NCBI RefSeq assembly: GCF_019976755.1
Contig: NZ_AP023441.1
Span: 4,399,501-4,463,500, forward strand
Direction: 5' to 3'
Origin: Nostoc sp. MS1
GTDB lineage: Bacteria; Cyanobacteriota; Cyanobacteriia; Cyanobacteriales; Nostocaceae
DNA: 64,000 nucleotides
Below are positions 51,762 through 61,446 of the stretch, piece by piece. Both the position numbers and the translations under genes were made by a program. The notes under the pieces are model-generated. The model was not told where the DNA came from, did no database searches, and saw only the letters and a program-made list of their open reading frames with translations. Numbering within the stretch: the first letter of the stretch is position 1; the number at the start of each line of letters is the position of its first letter.

Positions 51762-53177
51762 TTATTTCAACACTGATGAGTGGATTGGCTCAAAGTCAAA
51801 CCCAGTACGAGAGCGACCACCAGTAGCTATTCTGACAAGTTGCACTGTAGCATTGCGATCGCCTAAACTAGAAAACCGAACTACACCAGCAGCACCGGGA
51901 GCAGAAAAGTCAGGTGAAGAAAGAGCTTGCTGTACTCCAGTACGTGTAGGATTAAGATTTAAAGCAGCGATCAGAGCTACAGTAGCATCGTAAGCCATTG
52001 CTGTGCGCCAGTTGACATCAGCGCCCCACAACTGACGCGATTTCTGGGGAAAACTTGCTTTAGGATTACCGTCAATATGCCAAGGAACAGCTAGAATCAT
52101 GCCTATAGCTTGTTCACGTCCTACTTCTAAAGTCTTCACAGTATAAACATCGTCACCTGCAAGCAGAGTTAACTTTTTCTGGTTAAGCTGCACTACTTGT
52201 AATGCTTTATCCAAGGTTTCATTATTAGCCGCTAACATTAACACTTCTGCACCTTGTTTATTGGCTTGCTCTAAACTTTTAGCTGCACTAAAATCTGCCT
52301 TAGACAAATCAAATTCACTAGATACTTGTCCACCTTCTAAAGACACAGAGGAAACAAACTCAGACTTTAAAGATTGACTATAATTACTTTGGGAATTAAA
52401 AAATACTACAGCATTTTTTTTCTGCAAGCTTCTTGTCATGTAATTAGCTAAAGTTCTTGCAGCTATAAAATCACTAGGAACCGTCCTAAAAACGTAACGG
52501 CTAAAGTTAGAAATTTTTACAGAAGTGCTAGTAGGAGAAATGGCTACAAGTTCGCCAGAATTATATATAGCACCTGCGGCTAGGGTAGCATCGCTAGTAT
52601 TAGGCCCAATTACGCCTAAAATTTCTGGATTATTGACAAAGTTACTAGCAATTTGTTGAGAAATTTTTGGATTATCTTCGTCATTGGCGATCGCCACTTT
52701 TAACGGTATGCCTTTAATACCCCCAGATTGATTAATCTCATTCTGAGCCTGAGCAATACCACGTAAAATTTCTAATCCAACGCCAGGATCAGTGCTTAAA
52801 GGTAATGATGTAGCAACAGTATAAGTTTGATTATAACCGCTTCGAGCATTATTTAAGTATATAAGTGCTTCTGGGTCGTTACGATTGCGTTTAAGGGATG
52901 CTTCTAAGTTAGCGATCGCTTGCTGATAATTTCCTTTAGCTAAAGCCTCAATCCCGGCTTTTTTTTCAGGTGTAATCTCACCTGTAATTAGACTTTTATC
53001 GCCAAAACTAATACGTTCTTTTATTTGCTGCTGATTAGCGGGTGCTGATGGTGGGGTGAAAACATTAACCTTAACTCCCGCAGGCTGGCCAAAAAACCAC
53101 CAAGCAATACCGCCTAATATTCCCACTGTAAGCAGCAGAGATATTACTAAAACAGTAGTTTCATTCTTTTGCGACAT
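51762..53177 (-). CDS. Membrane-anchored type 1 periplasmic-binding protein
   Basis: The 471-residue protein begins MSQKNETTVLVISLLL, a single N-terminal membrane anchor (about 8-28). A TPR-like pair follows at about 75-110 (ALAKGNYQQAIANLEASLKRN). From about 120 it is a Leu/Ile/Val-type binding fold (LEILRGIAQAQNEIN, VIGPNTSDATLAAG, VAISPTS, AMAYDATVALIAAL). No permease or ATPase gene is near. With the kinase and PstS-like genes upstream it forms a run of three on the same strand. It may be a ligand sensor instead of a transporter part. Confidence 0.85.
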   Translation of the reverse strand: MSQKNETTVLVISLLLTVGILGGIAWWFFGQPAGVKVNVFTPPSAPANQQQIKERISFGDKSLITGEITPEKKAGIEALAKGNYQQAIANLEASLKRNRNDPEALIYLNNARSGYNQTYTVATSLPLSTDPGVGLEILRGIAQAQNEINQSGGIKGIPLKVAIANDEDNPKISQQIASNFVNNPEILGVIGPNTSDATLAAGAIYNSGELVAISPTSTSVKISNFSRYVFRTVPSDFIAARTLANYMTRSLQKKNAVVFFNSQSNYSQSLKSEFVSSVSLEGGQVSSEFDLSKADFSAAKSLEQANKQGAEVLMLAANNETLDKALQVVQLNQKKLTLLAGDDVYTVKTLEVGREQAIGMILAVPWHIDGNPKASFPQKSRQLWGADVNWRTAMAYDATVALIAALNLNPTRTGVQQALSSPDFSAPGAAGVVRFSSLGDRNATVQLVRIATGGRSRTGFDFEPIHSSVLK

Positions 53178-53250
53178 GAACTAATTTTAATTATTTTCCA
53201 GTATTTTTATATTAAAAAATATAACTTTTTATCTCAGCATTATTCGCTAA

Positions 53251-54270
53251 TTACTTAAGTCTGATAAACCCCGCCTTCTCTATCAATTGTTGTCCCTGAC
53301 TTGTTAATAACCAATTGGCATAGGCTTTTCCTGCTTGCTCGTCTATTTGACCATTTTGCTTCACAATCACAAATAGATTACGGGTAATTGGATAGTCGCC
53401 ACTACGAAAAACGGCAGTATTTAACTGGTTACGCTTATTAGGGCATTCTGATTTAGGTATATATGGTTCCTGATATGGAACGATAAATCGTTGACTATCA
53501 CGACCTATTGGTAGCGTTTTTATATCACATTGAGGTATTACCTCTGGTGCAGAAGCATAATAAATAGCACCATCAATTTGAGCTACTTTTCTTAAGGCTT
53601 CTGTAGTTGTGTCTATATAGCTAATATTTTTACCGAAACTGGTATTTTCCAATACATTCTCGATAAAAAACTCTACTGTACCCCCGGCAGCTTGACTGCG
53701 AGTGATGGGAGTAATTGGTAAATTTGGGCCGCCAACTTCTTGCCAATTAGTAATTTTACCTGTGTAAATACCTTGAATTTGGTTAATAGTTAAACCTGGA
53801 ATATTCAGTTTGAGATTAACTGCAATTACAATGCCATCAATTGCTACAGGAATTTCTTGCAAGCCAAAACCTCTGTTTTTGGCTGCTACATTTTCTTCAC
53901 CTTTAACTGAACGCGAAGATTGAGAAAAAGCTAGCTGATTAGCAATTAACATCTTAATTCCAGTTCCCGATCCTGGCTTTTCTGTTGCTGGCTGAACATA
54001 ACGTAAAACAAAGCGAGGGCAAGTTTGTTGTAATACAGAGTCTACATCTTTACGAATAGGAGCCCAGGTGGTACTACCACCATAATTAAAGGTTCCTTCG
54101 ATTGAAATATCACATTTGCTTGGTAATGACTGATTATCAATATTGTTAGCGTTGCTAACAGTTGATTTAGGTTGCCATATATCTCTAAAAAACCACAAAC
54201 CACTAAAGATTAAACAAACTGGGATAATAATTGCTAAAAAAAGGATAAGAGTTTCATTCTTTTGAGACAT
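53251..54270 (-). CDS. Membrane-anchored PstS-like substrate-binding protein
   Basis: The 339-residue protein also begins MSQKNET, followed by a single hydrophobic anchor (about 8-27). The body is the phosphate-type binding fold: EGTFNYGGSTTWAPI near the start, ITRSQAAGGTVEFF, DGAIYYASAPEV and a C-terminal YANWLLTSQGQQLIEKAGF. No pstCAB genes are adjacent. The ATG at 54270 gives the same N-terminus as the next gene; the longer frame from 54288 adds only six residues. It begins 24 bases after the kinase stop. Confidence 0.87.
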   Translation of the reverse strand: MSQKNETLILFLAIIIPVCLIFSGLWFFRDIWQPKSTVSNANNIDNQSLPSKCDISIEGTFNYGGSTTWAPIRKDVDSVLQQTCPRFVLRYVQPATEKPGSGTGIKMLIANQLAFSQSSRSVKGEENVAAKNRGFGLQEIPVAIDGIVIAVNLKLNIPGLTINQIQGIYTGKITNWQEVGGPNLPITPITRSQAAGGTVEFFIENVLENTSFGKNISYIDTTTEALRKVAQIDGAIYYASAPEVIPQCDIKTLPIGRDSQRFIVPYQEPYIPKSECPNKRNQLNTAVFRSGDYPITRNLFVIVKQNGQIDEQAGKAYANWLLTSQGQQLIEKAGFIRLK

Positions 54271-54294
54271 ATTATCTACTAATCCCAAAATTTT

Positions 54295-55647
54295 TTACAT
54301 AATCCGAGATAGGAATTGATAAATCAGACGAAATAGGGCTGTAGCAGCGATCGCTATCAAAGCAGCAACTAGAGAAATAAAAATAACTTGTGGTACAACA
54401 ATATCGGGAATAAATAAAACAATACCAAAACTAGTTGCGGCAATAATTAATAAATTTAATTTTGTTAGCCAACGTTTTGTTTGAGCAAATATCAATAAGC
54501 TCAAAAAGCAGGTGGCAAGAATAAAAGAAATTATGGGTGATTTAATCAGACTGAACAGGGCGATCGCAATTAATCCTCCCTCAAAACCACTAAACGCTGC
54601 ACCAATCAATAATTCTCCAATAGAAAAGGCACTTTGAGTCTTGCTAATACTTGCGCCTGGATGAGAAATTGAGGTGGGAATGATTGTTGGCGGTGTTAAA
54701 TATTGACCAAGAGCATCCAGCACCTGATCGGCTGATTGAAAACGCTCATTAACAGCAGGTAGAAGCATCTTGTCTAGGATGTAGCGCAAACTTGGATTAA
54801 TGTTAACTTTTTTCCACCATGTCCATTTATTCATGTATGGATCAAAAAGTTCGCTAGGGTCTTCACCTGATAATAAGTTGAGAACAGTTGCAGCTAAGGC
54901 GTAGATGTCGGTAGCAGGAAAGACTCGATTGCCTGATATTTGTTCAGGTGCGGCATACCCAACTGTATAAATCCCAGTGGTAGGGCCAGAAGAAATAGAA
55001 GCGGCTGCAACTTGTTTAACTGCACCAAAATCGAGAAGAAACAGTATGCCATCTTGACGACGCATAATATTAGAGGGTTTGATATCTCGATGAATAATTC
55101 CTTTGTCATGGATAAACTTAAGAATTTTCAGAACTTCCTGCATGACTTCTAGAACTTCTTGTTCAGAGAATTTCCCCTTATTGACTAATTCCTCTTCTAA
55201 ATTCTGCCCTTCGATGTATTCCTGCACTAAATAAAAAAACTGGTCTGTTTGTCCTGATTGCTGGCTAGAAACCAGTATGGGAAAATAAGCAAACAATTCA
55301 GGTATTTGCTTGTGTTCTTTACCTATATAAGCTAAAACTTCTGCTTCTGTTTCAAATAGTCTTTCTGCTGTTTTGAGTTGATCTGGTGTTAAATTGCCAG
55401 CAGGTTGTAACTGTTTGACCACGCAAAGAGGCATCCCTGGAATGCGGCGATCGCGTGCCAGGAAAGCTGCTCCAAAACCACCCCTTTTAAGTAAATCGAT
55501 AGGCACGTATCGACCATCCAGCAACAATGGCATACCGCAGCTAGTGCAGTATTTTTGCGGCGTTGTCTTCAGCGTTGCCATATCATCCAAATCAGGACAA
55601 TTGTTATTTGGACGCGCACAGCGTGGACGAGTACAGTAAACTTTCAT
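54295..55647 (-). CDS. Membrane Ser/Thr protein kinase with N-terminal Cys motifs
   Basis: The 450-residue kinase starts with a cysteine-rich, zinc-ribbon-like part (MKVYCTRPRCARPNNNC, then YCTSCGMPL). The Hanks-type kinase domain (about 40-315) has GGFGAAFLARD (Gly loop), CVVKQL (Lys), HRDIKPSNIM and LLDFGAVKQ. Four or five C-terminal hydrophobic helices follow (about 350-450). The ATG at 55647 precedes the Cys motif; a TTG at 55692 lies in repeats. Two genes for membrane-anchored binding proteins follow on the same strand, suggesting a ligand-sensing kinase system. Confidence 0.9.
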   Translation of the reverse strand: MKVYCTRPRCARPNNNCPDLDDMATLKTTPQKYCTSCGMPLLLDGRYVPIDLLKRGGFGAAFLARDRRIPGMPLCVVKQLQPAGNLTPDQLKTAERLFETEAEVLAYIGKEHKQIPELFAYFPILVSSQQSGQTDQFFYLVQEYIEGQNLEEELVNKGKFSEQEVLEVMQEVLKILKFIHDKGIIHRDIKPSNIMRRQDGILFLLDFGAVKQVAAASISSGPTTGIYTVGYAAPEQISGNRVFPATDIYALAATVLNLLSGEDPSELFDPYMNKWTWWKKVNINPSLRYILDKMLLPAVNERFQSADQVLDALGQYLTPPTIIPTSISHPGASISKTQSAFSIGELLIGAAFSGFEGGLIAIALFSLIKSPIISFILATCFLSLLIFAQTKRWLTKLNLLIIAATSFGIVLFIPDIVVPQVIFISLVAALIAIAATALFRLIYQFLSRIM

Positions 55648-55651
55648 TTTA

Positions 55652-55720
55652 GTTTTTAGTTCATAGTCATTAGTCAATAGCCGATAGTTCAATAGTGCAT
55701 AGTTTTTAACTAATGACCCT
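55652..55720. repeat. Tandem repeats before the kinase gene
   Basis: GTTCATAGTCATTAGTCAATAG and AATAGTGCATAGTTTTTAACTAATGACC units, part of the dispersed short tandem repeat group, in the presumed leader of the kinase operon. Confidence 0.7.
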
Positions 55721-55856
55721 TACGGGTGCTGCTTTGAAAGTCGCTAGAGCCAGTTGCGTTCTATGTCAGAGTAATACCAACTTGGAAGCAACCCTGCTCT
55801 CTTAGCTTCTGTAAAATAAGAAGGCGATTGCTCACTAATGACTAATGACCAAAAAT

Positions 55857-56870
55857 TTAGATGTCGTCTACAGTTTCAGGTATGGCTGCATCTAGTACGT
55901 TTACTAGGAGTTTCTTTTGTGCCAATTTTAACACATCCTCATTCCACTCAGGCGTGGCGAATTGGGGTAATATTTCTTGGCTAAAAGCTTCTGCTGCTTT
56001 GGAGCGATAACGATTGGGGTTGAAAATTAGCCATAGCGTTCGTTTGACAACTACGCCTTCGATGGGAGTACAGTGGAGGACACCCATTTGCAATTCTTTG
56101 GCGATCGCACTTGTAGAAACAAAAGCTGCTCCTAAGCCTGACTGCACAGCATTTTTAATCGCTTCAATGGAATTTAATTCCATTTCAATTTTAAAACGCC
56201 TAGTATCAATCTCGCAGCGAGATAGGACTTGATCGATAACTTTGCGTATGGTGGATTGAGAATCTAAAGCAATGAATTGGAGTTTGTATAAGTCTTCTTT
56301 TTGAATTGTTTCCTGTTTAGCGAAGGGATGAAATACGGGCAGAATTAGGGCTAGTTCATCTTCGGCGTAGGGAATAATCTCTAAAGATTCTGTCAGTTCA
56401 CCGGGAATTTCCCCACCAATGATTGCCAAGTCCACCTGTCCGTTAGCCACACTCCAAGCTGTACGCCGAGTTGAGTGTACGTGCAGTTGTACAGCGACAT
56501 CGGGGTATTTTTGGCGGAACATGCCGATCATTCTGGGTAGTAAGTATGTGCCGGTAGTTTGAGATGCACCGACAATTAAAGTACCTCCTTGCAGATTTTG
56601 TAAGTCCTCAATCGCGCGGCAAGTTTCTTGACATAAACTGAGGATTTTTTCACCGTAACTGAGTAGTAGATGTCCAGCTTCGGTTAATTGAGCGCGACGG
56701 CCGCCACGGTCAAATAACGGGACATCTAACTGCCGTTCTAGGTTCTGCACTTGCAAACTTACGGCAGGTTGGGAGACATAAAGACTATCAGCAGCGCGCT
56801 TGAAGCTCCCTTCTACAGCGATCGCTTTGAGGATACGTAACTGATCTAAAGTGAAAGGAAGGTCAGACAT
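55857..56870 (-). CDS. pacR: LysR-type regulator of carbon metabolism (PacR/RbcR type)
   Basis: This 337-residue LysR-type regulator has the N-terminal winged helix LDQLRILKAIAVEGSFKRAADSLYVSQPAVSLQ and a ligand-binding domain (about 90-310: GTLIVGASQTTGTYLLP, GQVDLAIIGGEIPGE, LIFNPNRYRSKAAEAF). The sequence belongs to the CbbR/RbcR group of cyanobacteria, which control CO2 fixation and NDH-1 genes. In Anabaena the equivalent gene near devH is PacR, a regulator of photosynthetic carbon assimilation; I rely on memory for that synteny. It is divergent from the NnrU gene, and ndhF lies about 2 kb away. Confidence 0.85.
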   Translation of the reverse strand: MSDLPFTLDQLRILKAIAVEGSFKRAADSLYVSQPAVSLQVQNLERQLDVPLFDRGGRRAQLTEAGHLLLSYGEKILSLCQETCRAIEDLQNLQGGTLIVGASQTTGTYLLPRMIGMFRQKYPDVAVQLHVHSTRRTAWSVANGQVDLAIIGGEIPGELTESLEIIPYAEDELALILPVFHPFAKQETIQKEDLYKLQFIALDSQSTIRKVIDQVLSRCEIDTRRFKIEMELNSIEAIKNAVQSGLGAAFVSTSAIAKELQMGVLHCTPIEGVVVKRTLWLIFNPNRYRSKAAEAFSQEILPQFATPEWNEDVLKLAQKKLLVNVLDAAIPETVDDI

Positions 56871-57204
56871 AATGGCTCAACCCACAAATGAAAGGAGCAA
56901 CGTTAGCAATAAATCATGTGACATAGCTTTGACATTAAGAATGATTTCTTGCATCTTAAACTGGAAGGCTTGAATCGAAAAAGACAGTACCACAACATGG
57001 GGGAAAGTCAACATTCAAGCAACGAGACTATGCAGATGTAAAGGGTGCAGGCGGGTAAGGGTTTCGATTTACCCCATACCCTTCCCTATACAATTACAAA
57101 AACCTTTAAATTTTCATTACTCATGCGTCAACCCTAAAGGTCTCTGTTGAATACTTTGTGGTATTGGTTGTATGGAATTAACTTTTCTTTAAATTACTTC
57201 ACCT
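56871..57204. promoter_or_regulatory. Divergent promoter region of the LysR gene and the NnrU gene
   Basis: 334 bp between divergent genes. LysR regulators often bind here and control both sides. GAATTAACTTTTCTTTAAATTAC at 57176-57198 has an ATTA-type inverted pattern but no exact RbcR box. GGTAAGGGTTTCGATTTACC contains a partial palindrome. Confidence 0.45.
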
Positions 57205-57927
57205 GTGTTTATGATGCTGAATCCTTGGTTGACTCCGAGCCATTTTGTCATGCTGGGGTTACAATTAACTTTCGCGATCGCCCATAGTGGCGGTGCGGCA
57301 CTGCGCCCTTGGGCAGAAAAGTACATTGGGCCAAGGCTTTATCGCATTGTTTTTGCATTAGTCAGTTTACCTTTGGCTGTCATATTGATTGTTTACTTTT
57401 TTAATCACCGTTATGATGGCTTACGACTATGGCAGGTACAGGAAGTACCGGGTGTAAAAGAAGTAGTTTGGTTGCTCTCAGCGATTTCGTTTTTATTTTT
57501 GTACCCTGCCACTTTCAATCTACTAGAAATTGCTGCCATTCAAAAGCCCCAAGTACACTTGTATGAGACGGGAATTATACGCATTACCCGCCATCCCCAA
57601 ATGGTCGGGCAGGTTATTTGGTGTGTTGCTCATACTCTGTGGCTAGGTACAAGCTTTACCCTGGTGACATCTTTAGGGTTGATTCTGCACCATATATTTG
57701 GTGTTTGGCATGGCGATCGCCGTTTAAGTAACCGTTATGGCGAAGCCTTTGAAATTGTCAAACAACGCACATCAATCATTCCCTTTGCAGCAGTTATTGA
57801 TGGTCGTCAATCTCTCAAATGGCAGGAATTTCTTCGTCCTGCTTATTTAGGCGTGGCTATCTTTGTCGCTTTATTATGGTGGGCGCACCCTCTGTTACTT
57901 GTAGCGACTAGTAGGCTAGACTGGTAG
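57205..57927 (+). CDS. NnrU-family membrane protein (possible zeta-carotene isomerase-like)
   Basis: The 240-residue membrane protein has about six helices and the NnrU/isoprenylcysteine methyltransferase-like core: ETGIIRITRHPQMVGQVIWCVAHTLWLG and HHIFGVWHGDRRLSNRYGEAFE. The NnrU family includes plant 15-cis-zeta-carotene isomerase (Z-ISO), which carries haem through His residues. That is a possible role in a cyanobacterium, but not proven. The start could be GTG 57205 or the ATGs at 57211/57214. It precedes the thioredoxin and ndhF genes on the same strand. Confidence 0.8.
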   Translation: MFMMLNPWLTPSHFVMLGLQLTFAIAHSGGAALRPWAEKYIGPRLYRIVFALVSLPLAVILIVYFFNHRYDGLRLWQVQEVPGVKEVVWLLSAISFLFLYPATFNLLEIAAIQKPQVHLYETGIIRITRHPQMVGQVIWCVAHTLWLGTSFTLVTSLGLILHHIFGVWHGDRRLSNRYGEAFEIVKQRTSIIPFAAVIDGRQSLKWQEFLRPAYLGVAIFVALLWWAHPLLLVATSRLDW

Positions 57928-58300
57928 TTTTGCATGATCCCCACTATCACAAGAAAATCCTAACTCAATGAAAATTTCTACTTATCAATTGCTACAAATC
58001 AATGTAGGATAAATGGAAACAGCTGTTAGTGGGGGTGTGCTGATCCGTTTTTAAACTTTTATAGTGGTATGTTACCAAGCAATAAAATCTCTTGGGGAGT
58101 ATTCGCCAAGCAGTCAAAATACTCTCTCCAGCAGAAATAATTGCGAGGCTAACCGCCTAAAATCAATTTTTAGAATCTCCTACTTTTTTCCCAATTAAAA
58201 GCAAAGTTGAAAGACAGCAGCTATAAAACCTTAACTAGCTTGCTAACTTCTTCTGCTGATAGCTAGTTTGATAGTAAAACCCTATAGGTCTAGAAGCGTC
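57928..58300. other. Intergenic region, 373 bp
   Basis: Spacer before the thioredoxin gene, with its promoter. AAGCGTCATGG lies around the start. Nothing else is recognised. Confidence 0.45.
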
Positions 58301-58687
58301 ATGGTGTTGTCGGTTAGTGAGCGGACATTTACTCAAGAAGTTTTAGAATCTCCAGTTCCGGTTTTAGTAAATTTTGAAGCGCCTTGGTGTGGGTTGTGTC
58401 GCATTATCCACCCCCTGTTACTTCAGTTTCAGTCTCAATGCGGCGAACAAATTAAATTAGTTAGGATCAACGCTGACGAAAATTTTAAACTTTCTAATAC
58501 CTATCGCCTAAAGTCCTTGCCCACACTACTTTTGATTGAAAATGGCATAGTTCGCCATCGTCTAGAAGGATTTCGTGGCAGAGACGACCTCAGGTTGGCT
58601 TTAGAAGAAATCAAACTCAGCTATACCAACCGTCCCAAAGCTTACAGTAGTTCTAAAGCAGCAGATTTAGAATGTCAGACTGTGTAA
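58301..58687 (+). CDS. Thioredoxin-like protein with WCGLC active site
   Basis: The 128-residue protein is a thioredoxin fold: strand VLVNFEAPWCGLCRIIHPLL, LVRINADENFKLSNTYRLKSLPTLLLI with the cis-Pro in SLPTLL, and FRGRDDLRLAL. The active site is CGLC where thioredoxins have CGPC, which should change redox potential. A C-terminal tail of about 20 residues extends beyond the fold (KAYSSSKAADLECQTV). The ATG at 58301 is preferred to the frame start at 58268. A strong terminator follows at 58788. Confidence 0.9.
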   Translation: MVLSVSERTFTQEVLESPVPVLVNFEAPWCGLCRIIHPLLLQFQSQCGEQIKLVRINADENFKLSNTYRLKSLPTLLLIENGIVRHRLEGFRGRDDLRLALEEIKLSYTNRPKAYSSSKAADLECQTV

Positions 58688-58787
58688 TGGGAAGTTGGGG
58701 ACTAGGGAGTGGGTACTGGGTTAAATTGTTTCTCAGTTCCTACTGCCTACTCCTTGTTTCTTATTCCTCAAATCTAAAACCATGCTT

Positions 58788-58824
58788 AATACCCCACCCA
58801 ATTGTTATCGGGTGGGGTATTTTA
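58788..58824 (+). terminator. Strong intrinsic terminator
   Basis: A 12-bp perfect stem, AATACCCCACCC (58788-58799) with GGGTGGGGTATT (58810-58821), followed by TTTATCC. It separates the thioredoxin gene from ndhF. Confidence 0.9.
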
Positions 58825-58898
58825 TCCTCAAGGGTGTGTGTCACAATTATTAACAGTTCCGACAAGTTAGTCAAGAATCCTAAAAGTACCCGTCAGTG

Positions 58899-60989
<2,091 letters not shown>

Positions 60990-61000
60990 TTTTTAATAGT

Positions 61001-61037
61001 AAGGGGTGGGCGCTTGTCTGCCCCTAAGTTTTTTTAA
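61001..61037 (+). terminator. Intrinsic terminator after ndhF
   Basis: AGGGG and CCCCT arms enclose GGGC/GCCC, followed by AAGTTTTTTTAAG. It starts about 13 bases after the ndhF stop. Confidence 0.8.
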
Positions 61038-61105
61038 GAGTCTAAATTTAGACTCATTTTTTTTCTTAAAAATTTATTTACAAAGTAAAAATAAAATTCC
61101 GGTAG

Positions 61106-61171
61106 GGTGTGTTAGGCGCGTATGTCGAGATGATTTGTTATGAAAAACAGCATCTAAACGCCTAACGCACC
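61106..61171. repeat. Small palindromic element (GGTG-T/C-GTTAGGCG arms)
   Basis: GGTGTGTTAGGCG (61106-61118) pairs with CGCCTAACGCACC (61159-61171) at all 13 positions, one of them a G-T pair. The GGGTGCGTTAGGCG-type motif is a common intergenic palindrome in Nostoc-type genomes. Confidence 0.7.
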
Positions 61172-61446
61172 TTTTATATGGCGGTTCTACTTACTGAATA
61201 TTTATGTTATAAATGATTTTTCCTATCACAGTAATTCAATATTTAAGTCTTCGTTTGTATCATCGAGCGGCTTAAACACAATACTGATTTGAAAAATAAA
61301 TGTGATCAATGGATAGAGAATATCCAAATACCAATAAGCTGTTTCTATCTTCAAGCCTAAAATCCAAAATAGAAAATATCAAAACTTCCCTTGAGAATAG
61401 TTTGACATAAAAATTTAGAGTTTAAATTTTATAAGAAATCAAAAAT

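Larger units (their letters stand above)
60990..61446. other. Intergenic region with terminator and palindromic element
   Basis: 457 bp after ndhF. It holds a terminator at about 61001-61037 and a palindromic element at 61106-61171 (own entries), and then AT-rich DNA before the NACHT-type gene. Confidence 0.5.

Noticed and set aside
51576..51776. Small plus-strand frame downstream of devH
   Set aside because: Low-complexity product overlapping the stop of the binding-protein gene; no start signal or similarity.
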